Positions 9,863 through 22,719 of a stretch of 64,000 bases of DNA are shown in pieces. The stretch's first letter is position 1; every line of letters starts with the position of its first letter. This DNA comes from Channa striata (lineage: Eukaryota > Chordata > Actinopteri > Anabantiformes > Channidae). The notes beneath the pieces were generated by a model. That model ran no database searches. It had not been told where the DNA came from and saw only the letters and a list, made by a program, of their open reading frames with translations. Position numbers and translations under genes: made by a program. The stretch lies in contig CM065182.1 of the NCBI GenBank assembly GCA_033026295.1, positions 14,508,001 to 14,572,000 of the forward strand, given 5' to 3'.

Positions 9863-10879
9863 TGGCAAACTTTAGCTTCTTCCTCCATGTACTGTCTAAA
9901 ATTCCTTTATCTTTCAACACGGGCTGAACGACACCATGTCAATCTATTACACTAACTAATGGACAAGACTCAACAAGTTCTTAACTTGTTTAGGATTGAA
10001 TTCTTCCAAATAGATAACCACTGGCCTTTCAACGTGTCATAAACTAGCCTGAACGTGAAACGATATTCACAGCATATCCCTTAAGAGTCAAACATTCACC
10101 ATATATCCAATGTAACTTTACTTGGACCCACGTGCTTTGGCACACTAATACGGAAAATTGAAGAGGCTCTACTGATTTTGAAACTAACTAATGGACAAGA
10201 CTGAACAAATTCTTAACTCGTTCAGGCTTAAATTCTTCAAATAATTAACAACGGGCCTTTCAACGTGTCATCAAAAATAGCCTGAACTACTCCGTTACAC
10301 TCAGTAAAAGACACTGCTAGCCAGTCCACCTTTTGGTGAGAACTGCTACTCACTAAAAGGTCTCACTATTAAGTCACTACTACTAACTCACTACGTTTTA
10401 CTCATCGTAAAAAGGAATTCACAACGTATCCCGTCTCACTACTTACTCACTACTACTAAGTCACTATGTTTTACTCATCGTAAAAATGGAATTCACAACG
10501 TATCCCTTAAGAGTCCAACATTCACCGTATATCCAATTTGACTTTACTCGGACCCACGTGTTTTGGCACACTAATACGAAAAATTGAAGATGCATTGCTG
10601 ATGTTGACAGCAGAGAATTTGATTTCAACGCGCTTCGCATTACATAGTAGCCACCCTCAAGGCTCTTTTGGTCCTCGGGGCTTTCAGTCTCTGCGTCATT
10701 TTACAGTGTACAAGTGTTAAACTCAACACATCGCAAGTGTTCTCCCCCGTATACGTCACTCGTTTTCCCTCAAAAAATATGAAACGTAAAGCAAATTCTG
10801 AAATCGCATACTTAGCCCACCACAATTGTCTATGTGGAGTAAAGTGAAAGCGAATCCCTTCTCCGAAAGGTCTTTCTCA

Positions 10880-10952
10880 GGGCTAGTGGTGCAATGGATA
10901 ACACGTCTGACTTCGGATCAGAAAATTCTAGGTTCGACTCCTAGCTAGCTCG
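10880..10952 (+). tRNA. tRNA-Arg-TCG: tRNA-Arg(TCG), intact
   Basis: The body is the same as the ACG gene except T34 (anticodon TCG), the D-stem pair 11-24 changed from C-G to T-A, A instead of G at 45, and G57. All stems pair. Confidence 0.95.
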
Positions 10953-12278
10953 CGGCAAACTTTAGCTTCTTCCTGCATGTACTGTCTAAAATTCCTTTAT
11001 CTTTCAACACGGGCTGAACGAGCCCATGTCAATCTATTACGCTAACTAATGGACAAGACTCAACAAGTTCTTAACTTGTTTAGGATTGAATTCTTCCAAA
11101 TAGAAAACCACTGGCCTTTCAACGTATCATAAACTAGCCTGAACTACCCCGTTACACTCAGTAAAAGACACTGCTAGCCAGTCCACCTTGTGGTGAAAAC
11201 TGCTACTCACTAAAAGGCTCCACTACTAACTCACTACTACTAACTCACTATGCAAGGTGTCTGTAGTTAGTCACACATCTACTGGCAGAATGATATGGAC
11301 AAGCAAAATGGAATTGTTTACTTGTTTACGCTTGAATTCTTCCAAGTAATTAAAAACGGGCCTTTCAACGTGTCATAAAGTAGCCTGAACTACTCCGTTA
11401 CACTCAGTAAAAAGCACTGCTGGCCAGTCCGCCTTGTGGGGAGAACTGCTACTCATCGTGAAACAATATTCACAGCGTATCCCTTAAGAGTCAAACATTC
11501 ACCATATATCCAATGTAACTTTACTTGGACCCACGTGCTTTGGCACACTAATACGGAAAATTGAAGAGGCTCTACTGATTTTGAAACTAACTAATGGACA
11601 AGACTGAACAAATTCTTAACTCGTTCAGGCTTAAATTCTTCCAAATAATTAACAACGGGCCTTTCAACGTGTCATAAAATAGCCTGAACTACTCCGTTAC
11701 ACTCAGTAAAAGACACTGCTAGCCAGTCCACCTTTTGGTGAGAACTGCTACTCACTAAAAGGTCTCACTATTAAGTCACTACTACTAACTCACTACGTTT
11801 TACTCATCGTAAAAGGAATTCACAACGTATCCCGTCTCACTACTTACTCACTACTACTAAGTCACTATGTTTTACTCATCGTAAAAATGGAATTCTAACG
11901 TATCCCTTAAGAGTCCAACATTCACCGTATATCCAATTTGACTTTACTCGGACCCACGTGTTTTGGCACACTAATACGAAAAATTGAAGATGCATTGCTG
12001 ATGTTGACAGCAGAGAATTTGATTTCAACGCGCTTCGCATTACATAGTAGCCACCCTCAAGGCTCTTTTTGGTCCTCGGGGCTTTCAGTCTCTGCGTCAT
12101 TTTACAGTGTACAAGTGTTAAACTCAACACATCGCAAGTGTTCTCCCCGTATACGCCACTCGTTTTCCCTCAAAAATATGAAACGTAAAGCAAATTCTGA
12201 AATCGCATACTTAGCCCACCACAATTGTCTATGTGGAGTAAAGTGAAAGCGAATCCCTTCTCCGAAAGGTCTTTCTCA

Positions 12279-12350
12279 GGGCTAGTGGTGCAATGGATAA
12301 CACGTCTGACTTCGGATCAGAAAATTCTAGGTTCGACTCTAGCTAGCTCA
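12279..12350 (+). tRNA. tRNA-Arg-TCG: tRNA-Arg(TCG), one-base T-stem deletion
   Basis: One C is missing from the 3' strand of the T-stem (gactctag), and the discriminator reads A. The subunit repeats the TCG type directly after another TCG copy, without an intervening His gene. Confidence 0.75.
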
Positions 12351-13149
12351 TGGCAAACTTTAGCTTCTTCCTGCATGTACTGTCTAAAATTCCTTTATCT
12401 TTCAACACGGGCTGAACGAGCCCATGTCAATCTATTACACTAACTAATGGACAAGACTCAACAAGTTCTTAACTTGTTTAGGATTGAATTCTTCCAAATA
12501 GAAAACCACTGGCCTTTCAACGTATCATAAACTAGCCTGAACTACCCCGTTACACTCAGTAAAAGACACTGCTAGCCAGTCCACCTTGTGGTGAAAACTG
12601 CTACTCACTAAAAGGCCCCACTACTAACTCACTACTACTAACTCACTATGCAAGGTGTCTGTAGTTAGTCACACATCTACTGGCAGAATGATATGGACAA
12701 GCAAAATGGAATTGTTTACTTGTTTAGGCTTGAATTCTTCCAAGTAATTAACAACGGGCCTTTCAACGTGTCATAAAGTAGCCTGAACTACTCCGTTACA
12801 CTCAGTAAAAAGCACTGCTGGCCAGTCCGCCTTGTGGGGAGAACTGCTACTCATCGTGAAACAATATTCACAGCGTATCCCTTAAGAGTCAAACATTCAC
12901 CATATATCCAAAGTTTAACACTTACTGTTGAGAACTGCCACTCACTAAAAGGTCTCACTACTAACTCACTACTACTAACTCACTAAGTTTTACTCATCGT
13001 AAAAAGGAATTCACAACGCATCCCTTAAGAGTCCAACATTCACCATATATCCAATGTGACTTTACTTGGACCCACGTGCTTTGGCACACTAATACGGAAA
13101 ATTGAAGATGCACTACTGATTTTGAAACTAACTAATGGACAAGACTGAA

Positions 13150-13530
13150 CAGCGGCCGTGATCGTATAGTGGTTAGTACTCTGCGTTGTTACAGTGTACA
13201 AGCAAACTCAACCATAATTCGAACTGGTCACGGCATTTAGTGGGACACCGAAGTCCCTTATCAGCCTCTTCATAAAAATTCCTACCATCCGCTGTGCTTT
13301 CTGCATCTTCTTACAGTGTTAAACTCCACATATCGCACTAATGTTACAGCACACGTTTCCCCCACTGTTTAATATCATAAACTAGCGTTTAGCCACCATC
13401 AAGGCTCTTTTTGTCCTCGGGGCTTTCAGTCTCTGCGTCATTTTACAAAGTGTTAAACTCAACACTTTGCAAGTGTTCTCCCCCATATACGTCACTCGTT
13501 TTCCCTAGCCCGGCGAAAGACCTTTTTGTT
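13150..13530. other. scrambled mosaic segment 1
   Basis: His 3' flank is peppered with insertions from other parts of the unit (a stray ataaactagc, then at 13505 agcccggcgaaagacc) before jumping to TCG-type 3' flank. An assembly-consensus origin is more likely than biology. Confidence 0.6.
13155..13235 (+). pseudogene. scrambled tRNA-His copy
   Basis: The 5' half (acceptor, D-arm, start of anticodon arm) is normal up to gcgttgt, then foreign repeat words (acagtgtacaag, aaactcaacc) replace the anticodon 3' side. The tail ggtcacggca is present. It cannot fold. Confidence 0.7.
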
Positions 13531-14322
13531 TAGGCTTGAATTCTTCCAAGTAATTAACAACGGGCCTTTCAACGTGTCATAAAGTAGCCTGAACTACTCC
13601 GTTACACTCAGTAAAAAGCACTGCTGGCCAGTCCGCCTTGTGGGGAGAACTGCTACTCATCGTGAAACAATATTCACAGCGTATCCCTTAAGAGTCAAAC
13701 ATTCACCATATATCCAAAGTTTAACACTTACTGTTGAGAACTGCCACTCACTAAAAGGTCTCACTACTAACTCACTACTACTAACTCACTAAGTTTTACT
13801 CATCGTAAAAAGGAATTCACAACGCATCCCTTAAGAGTCCAACATTCACCATATATCCAATGTGACTTTACTTGGACCCACGTGCTTTGGCACACTAATA
13901 CGGAAAATTGAAGATGCACTACTGATTTTGAAACTAACTAATGGACAAGACTGAACAAATTCTTAACTCGTTCAGGCTTGAATTCTTCCACATAATTAAC
14001 AACGGGCCTTTCAACGTGTCATAAAATAGCCTGAACTACTCCGTTACACTCAGTAAAAGACACTTCTAGCCAGTCCACCTATTGGTGAGAACTGCTACTC
14101 ACTAAAAGGTCTCACTACTAACTCACTCACTACGTTTTATTCATCGTAAACGGAATTCACAAAGTAATCCTTTAAGAGTCCAACATTTACCATATATCCA
14201 ATGTGACTTTACTTGGACCCACGTATTTTAATACGGAATAATACGCAAAATTGAAGACGCACTGCTGATGTTGACAGCAGAGAATTTGTTTCAACGTACT
14301 CAGACATCAAGTGAAGACAGCG

Positions 14323-14392
14323 GCCGTGATCGTATAGTGGTTAGTACTCTGCGTTGTGGCGCAGCAACCCCGGTTCGAATCCGGTCACGGCA
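14323..14392 (+). tRNA. tRNA-His-GTG: tRNA-His(GTG), two single-base deletions
   Basis: One C is lost in ggccgc (anticodon arm) and one G in ccggg (T-stem). Otherwise it equals the intact copy. Confidence 0.75.
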
Positions 14393-15293
14393 TTTAGTGG
14401 GACACCGTAAAGTCCCTTATCAGCCTCTTCATAAAAGTTCCTACCATCCGCTGTGCTTTCTGCATCTTCTTACAGTGTTAAACTCCACATATCGCACGTG
14501 TTACAGCACACGTTTCCCCCGTATAATATGCGTTTAGCCACCATCAAGGCTCTTTTTGTCCTCGGGCTTTCAGTCTCTGCGTCATTTTACAAAGTGTTAA
14601 ACTCAACACTTTGCAAGTGTTCTCCCCATATACGTCACTCGTTTTCCCTCAAAAAATATGAAACATAAAGCAAATTCTGAAACCGCGTGCCTTAGCCCAC
14701 CACAATTGTCTATATTGAGTGAAATGAAACCGAAGCTCTTCTATTCTTCCAAATAGATAACGACTGGCCTTTCAACGTGTCATAAACTAGCCTGAACTAC
14801 TCCGTCACACTCAGTAAAAGGCACTGCTAGCCAGTCCACCTTTTGGTGAGAACTGCTACTCACTAAACGGTCTCACTACTAACTCACTACTACCAACTCA
14901 CTACGTTTTACTCATCGTAAAACGGAATTCACAACGTATCCCGCCTCACTACTAACTCACTACTACTAAGTCTCTATGTTTTACTCGCTGTAAAACTGTA
15001 ATTCTACAACGTATCCCTTAAGAGTCCAACATTCACCATATATCCAATTTGACTTTACTCGAACCCACGTGTTTTGGCACATTAATACGGAAAACTGAAG
15101 ATTCATTGCTGATGTTGACAGCAGAGAATCTGATTTCAACACGCTTCGCTTCACATAGTAGCCAACCTCAAGGCTCTTTTGGTCCTCGGGCTTTCAGTCT
15201 CTGCGTCATTTTACAGTGTATAAGTGTTAAACTCAACACATCGCAAGTGTTCTCCCGTGTATACGTAGCTTGTTTTCCCTAAATAAAGCAAAT

Positions 15294-15357
15294 TCTGAAA
15301 TCGCGTACTTAGCCCACCACAATTGTCTGAAATCGCGTACTTAGCCCACCACAATTG
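15294..15357 (+). repeat. 32-bp direct duplication upstream of tRNA-Arg(ACG) (exemplar)
   Basis: Two adjacent copies (15294-15325, 15326-15357) begin tctgaaatcgcg and end cacaattg. The pair occurs about 50-115 bp upstream of most ACG genes; TCG and His subunits have one copy, so it marks ACG subunits. Confidence 0.85.
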
Positions 15358-15408
15358 TGTATGTGGAGAGAAATAAAACCAAAGCTCTTCTTCAAATGGT
15401 CTTTCGCA

Positions 15409-15481
15409 GGGCTAGTGGCGCAATGGATAACGCGTCTGACTACGGATCAGAAGATTCTAGGTTCAACTCCTAGCTAGCTCG
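15409..15481 (+). tRNA. tRNA-Arg-ACG: tRNA-Arg(ACG), intact
   Basis: Complete 73-nt gene with anticodon at 15442-15444. It is the first of two adjacent ACG subunits spaced 1240 bp apart. Confidence 0.95.
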
Positions 15482-15590
15482 TGGCAAACTTTAGCTTCTT
15501 CCTCCATGTACTGTCTAAAATTCCTTTATCTTTCAACACGGGCTGAACGAACCCATGTCAATCTATTACACTAACTAATGGACAAGACTC

Positions 15591-15609
15591 AACAAGTTCT
15601 TAACTTGTT
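15591..15609. repeat. perfect hairpin in Arg 3' flank (exemplar)
   Basis: AACAAGTT-CTT-AACTTGTT, an 8-bp stem with a 3-base loop, lies about 110 bp past the tRNA and is followed by a T-rich base run. The same hairpin follows nearly every Arg copy. A role in transcript 3'-end formation is conjecture. Confidence 0.6.
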
Positions 15610-16648
15610 TAGGATTGAATTCTTCCAAATAGATAACCACTGGCCTTTCAACGTGTCATAAACTAGCCTGAACGTGAAACGATATTCACAGCGTATCCCT
15701 TAAGAGTCAAACATTCACCATATATCCAATGTTTAACACTTACTGGTGAGAACTGCCACTCACTAAAAGGTCTCACTACTACTAACTCACTAAGTTTTAC
15801 TCATCGTAAAAAGGAATTCACAACGCATCCCTTAAGAGTCCAACATTCACCATATATCCAATGTGACTTTACTTGGACCCACGTGCTTTGGCACACTAAT
15901 ACGGAAAATTGAAGAGGCTCTACTGATTTTGAAACTAACTAATGGACAAGACTGAACAAATTCTTAACTCGTTCAGGCTTAAATTCTTCCAAATAATTAA
16001 CAACGGGCCTTTCAACGTGTCATAAAATAGCCTGAACTACTCCGTTACACTCAGTAAAAGACACTGCTAGCCAGTCCACCTTTTGGTGAGAACTGCTACT
16101 CACTAAAAGGTCTCACTATTAACTCACTACTACCAACTCACTACGTTTTACTCATCGTAAAACGGAATTCACAACGTATCCCGCCTCACTACTAACTCAC
16201 TACTACTAAGTCTCTATGTTTTACTCGCTGTAAAACTGTAATTCACAACGTATCCCTTAAGAGTCCAACATTCACCATATATCCAATTTGACTTTACTCG
16301 AACCCACGTGTTTTGGCACATTAATACGGAAAACTGAAGATGCATTGCTGATGTTGACAGCAGAGAATCTGATTTCAACACGCTTCGCTTCACATAGTAG
16401 CCAACCTCAAGGCTCTTTTGGTCCTCGGGGCTTTCAGTCTCTGCGTCATTTTACAGTGTATAAGTGTTAAACTCAACACATCGCAAGTGTTCTCCCGTGT
16501 ATACGTAGCTTGTTTTCCCTAAATAAAGCAAATTCTGAAATCGCGTACTTAGCCCACCACAATTGTCTGAAATCGCGTACTTAGCCCACCACAATTGTGT
16601 ATGTGGAGAGAAATAAAACCAAAGCTCTTCTTCAAATGGTCTTTCGCA

Positions 16649-16721
16649 GGGCTAGTGGCGCAATGGATAACGCGTCTGACTACGGATCAGAAGATTCTAG
16701 GTTCAACTCCTAGCTAGCTCG
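16649..16721 (+). tRNA. tRNA-Arg-ACG: tRNA-Arg(ACG), intact
   Basis: Identical gene body to the copy 1240 bp upstream; the two subunits are a recent duplication in place of the usual ACG-TCG step. Confidence 0.95.
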
Positions 16722-17865
16722 TGGCAAACTTTAGCTTCTTCCTCCATGTACTGTCTAAAATTCCTTTATCTTTCAACACGGGCTGAACGAACCCATGTCA
16801 ATCTATTACACTAACTAATGGACAAGACTCAACAAGTTCTTAACTTGTTTAGGATTGAATTCTTCCAAATAGATAACCACTGGCCTTTCAACGTGTCATA
16901 AACTAGCCTGAACGTGAAACGATATTCACAGCGTATCCCTTAAGAGTCAAACATTCACCATATATCCAATGTTTAACACTTACTGGTGAGAACTGCCACT
17001 CACTAAAAGGTCTCACTACTAACTCACTACTACTAACTCACTAAGTTTTACTCATCGTAAAAAGGAATTCACAACGCATCCCTTAAGAGTCCAACATTCA
17101 CCATATATCCAATGTGACTTTACTGACCCACGTGCTTTGGCACACTAATACGGAAAATTGAAGAGGCTCTACTGATTTTGAAACTAACTAATGGACAAGA
17201 CTGAACAAATTCTTAACTCGTTCAGGCTTAAATTCTTCCAAATAATTAACAACGGGCCTTTCAACGTGTCAAAAATAGCCTGAACTACTCCGTTACACTC
17301 AGTAAAAGACACTGCTAGCCAGTCCACCTTTTGGTGAGAACTGCTACTCACTAAAAGGTCTCACTATTAAGTCACTACTACTAACTCACTACGTTTTACT
17401 CATCGTAAAAGGAATTCACAACGTATCCCGTCTCACTACTTACTCACTACTACTAAGTCACTATGTTTTACTCATCGTAAAAATGGAATTCGTATCCCTT
17501 AAGAGTCCAACATTCACCGTATATCCAATTTGACTTTACTCGGACCCACGTGTTTTGGCACACTAATACGGAAAATTGAAGATGCATTGCTGATGTTGAC
17601 GGCAGAGAATTTGATTTCAACGCGCTTCGCATTACATAGTAGCCACCCTCAAGGCTCTTTTGGTCCTCGGGGCTTTCAGTCTCTGCGTCATTTTACAGTG
17701 TACAAGTGTTAAACTCAACACATCGCAAGTGTTCCCCGTATCGTCACCCGTTTTCCCTCAAAAAATATGAAACGTAAAGCAAATTCTGAAATCGCGTTTA
17801 GCCCACCACAATTGTCTATGTGGAGTAAAGTGAAAGCGAATCTCTTCTCAGAAAGGTCTTTCTCA

Positions 17866-17938
17866 GGGCTAGTGGTGCAATGGATAACACGTCTGACTTC
17901 GGATCAGAAAATTCTAGGTTCGACTCCTAGCTAGCTCG
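17866..17938 (+). tRNA. tRNA-Arg-TCG: tRNA-Arg(TCG), intact
   Basis: Complete gene with unbroken T-stem (GACTCCTAG) and discriminator G. Confidence 0.95.
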
Positions 17939-19102
17939 CGGCAAACTTTAGCTTCTTCCTGCATGTACTGTCTAAAATTCCTTTATCTTTCAACACGGGC
18001 TGAACGAGCCCATGTCAATCTATTACACTAACTAATGGACAAGACTCAACAAGTTCTTAACTTGTTTAGGATTGAATTCTTCCAAATAGAAAACCACTGG
18101 CCTTTCAACGTATCATAAACTAGCCTGAACTACCCCGTTACACTCAGTAAAAGACACTGCTAGCCAGTCCACCTTGTGGTGAAAACTGCTACTCACTAAA
18201 AGGCCCCACTACTAACTCACTACTACTAACTCACTATGCAAGGTGTCTGTAGTTAGTCACACATCTACTGGCAGAATGATATGGACAAGCAAAATGGAAT
18301 TGTTTACTTGTTTAGGCTTGAATTCTTCCAAGTAATTAACAACGGGCCTTTCAACGTGTCATAAAGTAGCCTGAACTACTCCGTTACACTCAGTAAAAAG
18401 CACTGCTGGCCAGTCCGCCTTGTGGGGAGAACTGCTACTCATCGTGAAACAATATTCACAGCGTATCCCTTAAGAGTCAAACATTCACCATATATCCAAA
18501 GTTTAAAACTTACTGTTGAGAACTGCCACTCACTAAAAGGTCTCACTACTAACTCACTACTACTAACTCACTAAGTTTTACTCATCGTAAAAAGGAATTC
18601 ACAACGCATCCCTTAAGAGTCCAACATTCACCATATATCCAATGTGACTTTACTTGGACCCACGTGCTTTGGCACACTAATACGGAAAATTGAAGATGCA
18701 CTACTGATTTTGAAACTAACTAATGGACAAGACTGAACAAATTCTTAACTCGTTCAGGCTTGAATTCTTCCACATAATTAACAACGGGCCTTTCAACGTG
18801 TCATAAAATAGCCTGAACTACTCCGTTACACTCAGTAAAAGACACTTCTAGCCAGTCCACCTATTGGTGAGAACTGCTACTCACTAAAAGGTCTCACTAC
18901 TAACTCACTACGTTTTATTCATCGTAAAACGGAATTCACAAAGTAATCCTTTAAGAGTCCAACATTTACCATATATCCAATGTGACTTTACTTGGACCCA
19001 CGTATTTTAATACGGAATAATACGCAAAATTGAAGACGCACTGCTGATGTTGACAGCAGAGAATTTGTTTCCAACGTACTCAGACATCAAGTGAAGACAG
19101 CG

Positions 19103-19174
19103 GCCGTGATCGTATAGTGGTTAGTACTCTGCGTTGTGGCCGCAGCAACCCCGGTTCGAATCCGGGTCACGGCA
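19103..19174 (+). tRNA. tRNA-His-GTG: tRNA-His(GTG), intact
   Basis: Complete 72-nt copy, identical in body to the copy at 8764, although its flanks are typical of interior units. Confidence 0.96.
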
Positions 19175-20179
19175 TTTAGTGGGACACCGTAAAGTCCCTT
19201 ATCAGCCTCTTCATAAAAAGTTCCTACCATCCGCTGTGCTTTCTGCATCTTCTTACAGTGTTAAACTCCACATATCGCACGTGTTACAGCACACGTTTCC
19301 CCCCCGTATAATATGCGTTTAGCCACCATCAAGGCTCTTTTTGTCCTCGGGCTTTCAGTCTCTGCGTCATTTTACAAAGTGTTAAACTCAACACTTTGCA
19401 AGTGTTCTCCCCATATACGTCACTCGTTTTCCCTCAAAAATATGAAACATAAAGCAAATTCTGAAACCGCGTGACTTAGCCCACCACAATTGTCTATATT
19501 GAGTGAAATGAAACCAAGCTCTTCTATTCTTCCAAATAGATAACGACTGGCCTTTCAACGTGTCATAAACTAGCCTGAACTACTCCGTCACACTCAGTAA
19601 AAGGCACTGCTAGCCAGTCCACCTTTTGGTGAGAACTGCTACTCACTAAACGGTCTCACTACTAACTCACTACTACTAACTCACTACGTTTTACTCATCG
19701 TAAAACGGAATTCACAACGTATCCCGCCTCACTACTAACTCACTACTACTAAGTCTCTATGTTTTACTCATGTAAAACTGTAATTCTAACGTATCCCTTA
19801 AGAGTCCAACATTCACCATATATCCAATTTGACTTTACTAACCCACGTGTTTTGGCACATTAATACGGAAAACTGAAGATGCATTGCTGATGTTGACAGC
19901 AGAGAATCTGATTTCAACACGCCGCTTCACATAGTAGCCAACCTCAAGGCTCTTTTGGTCCTCGGGGCTTTCAGTCTCTGTCATTTTACAGTGTATAAGT
20001 GTTAAACTCAACACATCGCAAGTGTTCTCCCCATATACGTCTTGTTTTCCCTAAATAAAGCAAATTCTGAAATCGCGTTTAGCCCACCACAATTGTCTGA
20101 AATCGCGTGTTCTAGCCCACCACAATTGTGTATGTGGAGAGAAATAAAACCAAAGCTCTTCTTCAAATGGTCTTTCTCA

Positions 20180-20250
20180 GGGCTAGTGGCGCAATGGATA
20201 ACGTCTGACTACGGATCAGAAGATTCTAGGTTCAACTCCTAGCTAGCTCG
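20180..20250 (+). tRNA. tRNA-Arg-ACG: tRNA-Arg(ACG), two-base deletion in D-arm
   Basis: A CG is missing from aacgcgtc, removing part of the 3' strand of the D-stem. The other arms are intact. Confidence 0.75.
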
Positions 20251-21413
20251 TGGCAAACTTTAGCTTCTTCCTCCATGTACTGTCTAAAATTCCTTTATCT
20301 TTCAACACGGGCTGAACGAACCCATGTCAATCTATTACACTAACTAATGGACAAGACTCAACAAGTTCTTAACTTGTTTAGGATTGAATTCTTCCAAATA
20401 GATAACCACTGGCCTTTCAACGTGTCATAAACTAGCCTGAACGAAGTCGTGAAACGATATTCACAGCGTATCCCTTAAGAGTCAAACATTCACCATATAT
20501 CCAATGTTTAACACTTACTGGTGAGAACTGCCACTCACTAAAAGGTCTCACTACTAACTCACTACTACTAACTCACTAAGTTTTACTCATCGTAAAAGGA
20601 ATTCACAACGCATCCCTTAAGAGTCCAACATTCACCATATATCCAATGTGACTTTACTTGGACCCACGTGCTTTGGCACACTAATACGGAAAATTGAAGA
20701 GGCTCTACTGATTTTGAAACTAACTAATGGACAAGACTGAACAAATTCTTAACTTGTTCAGGCTTAAATTCTTCCAAATAATTAACAACGGGCCTTTCAA
20801 CGTGTCATAAAATAGCCTGAACTACTCCGTTACACTCAGTAAAAGACACTGCTAGCCAGTCCACCTTTTGGTGAGAACTGCTACTCACTAAAAGGTCTCA
20901 CTATTAAGTCACTACTACTAACTCACTACGTTTTACTCATCGTAAAAAGGAATTCACAACGTATCCCGTCTCACTACTTACTCACTACTACTAAGTCACT
21001 ATGTTTTACTCATCGTAAAAATGGAATTCTAACGTATCCCTTAAGAGTCCAACATTCACCGTATATCCAATTTGACTTTACTCGGACCCACGTGTTTTGG
21101 CACACTAATACGGAAAATTGAAGATGCATTGCTGATGTTGACGGCAGAGAATTTGATTTCAACGCGCTTCGCATTACATAGTAGCCACCCTCAAGGCTCT
21201 TTTGGTCCTCGGGGCTTTCAGTCTCTGCGTCATTTTACAGTGTACAAGTGTTAAACTCAACACATCGCAAGTGTTCTCCCCCGTATACGTCACCCGTTTT
21301 CCCTCAAAAAATATGAAACGTAAAGCAAATTCTGAAATCGCGTACTTAGCCCACCACAATTGTCTATGTGGAGTAAAGTGAAAGCGAATCTCTTCTCCGA
21401 AAGGTCTTTCTCA

Positions 21414-21486
21414 GGGCTAGTGGTGCAATGGATAACACGTCTGACTTCGGATCAGAAAATTCTAGGTTCGACTCCTAGCTAGCTCG
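21414..21486 (+). tRNA. tRNA-Arg-TCG: tRNA-Arg(TCG), intact
   Basis: Complete copy; the following flank reads cgtggc rather than cgcggc. Confidence 0.95.
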
Positions 21487-22647
21487 TGGCAAACTTTAGC
21501 TTCTTCCTGCATGTACTGTCTAAAATTCCTTTATCTTTCAACACGGGCTGAACGAGCCCATGTCAATCTATTACACTAACTAATGGACAAGACTCAACAA
21601 GTTCTTAACTTGTTTAGGATTGAATTCTTCCAAATAGAAAACCACTGGCCTTTCAACGTATCATAAACTAGCCTGAACTACCCCGTTACACTCAGTAAAA
21701 GACACTGCTAGCCAGTCCACCTTGTGGTGAAAACTGCTACTCACTAAAAGGCCCCACTACTAACTCACTACTACTAACTCACTATGCAAGGTGTCTGTAG
21801 TTAGTCACACATCTACTGGCAGAATGATATGGACAAGCAAAATGGAATTGTTTACTTGTTTAGGCTTGAATTCTTCCAAGTAATTAACAACGGGCCTTTC
21901 AACGTGTCATAAAGTAGCCTGAACTACTCCGTTACACTCAGTAAAAGCACTGCTGGCCAGTCCGCCTTGTGGGGAGAACTGCTACTCATCGTGAAACAAT
22001 ATTCACAGCGTATCCCTTAAGAGTCAAACATTCACCATATATCCAAAGTTTAACACTTACTGTTGAGAACTGCCACTCACTAAAAGGTCTCACTACTAAC
22101 TCACTACTACTAACTCACTAAGTTTTACTCATCGTAAAAAGGAATTCACAACGCATCCCTTAAGAGTCCAACATTCACCATATATCCAATGTGACTTTAC
22201 TTGGACCCACGTGCTTTGGCACACTAATACGGAAAATTGAAGATGCACTACTGATTTTGAAACTAACTAATGGACAAGACTGAACAAATTCTTAACTCGT
22301 TCAGGCTTGAATTCTTCCACATAATTAACAACGGGCCTTTCAACGTGTCATAAAATAGCCTGAACTACTCCGTTACACTCAGTAAAAGACACTTCTAGCC
22401 AGTCCACCTATTGGTGAGAACTGCTACTCACTAAAAGGTCTCACTACTAACTCACTACGTTTTATTCATCGTAAACGGAATTCACAAAGTAATCCTTTAA
22501 GAGTCCAACATTTACCATATATCCAATGTGACTTTACTTGGACCCACGTATTTTAATATGGAATAATACGCAAAATTGAAGACGCACTGCTGATGTTGAC
22601 AGCAGAGAATTTGTTTCAACGTACTCAGACATCAAGTGAAGACAGCG

Positions 22648-22719
22648 GCCGTGATCGTATAGTGGTTAGTACTCTGCGTTGTGGCGCAGCAACCCCCCGG
22701 TTCGAATCCGGTCACGGCA
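22648..22719 (+). tRNA. tRNA-His-GTG: tRNA-His(GTG), homopolymer length errors
   Basis: The anticodon-arm C and T-stem G deletions are present, plus two extra C in the variable/T-stem C run (aaccccccgg). Confidence 0.7.

Noticed and set aside
10538..10720. A 60-codon ORF (beginning MTLLGPTCFG) repeated many times on the plus strand, and its antisense partner beginning MWWAKYAISE
   Set aside because: They recur only because the spacer recurs, frameshift freely between units, and have no conserved-protein features or splice context. Not annotated as genes.
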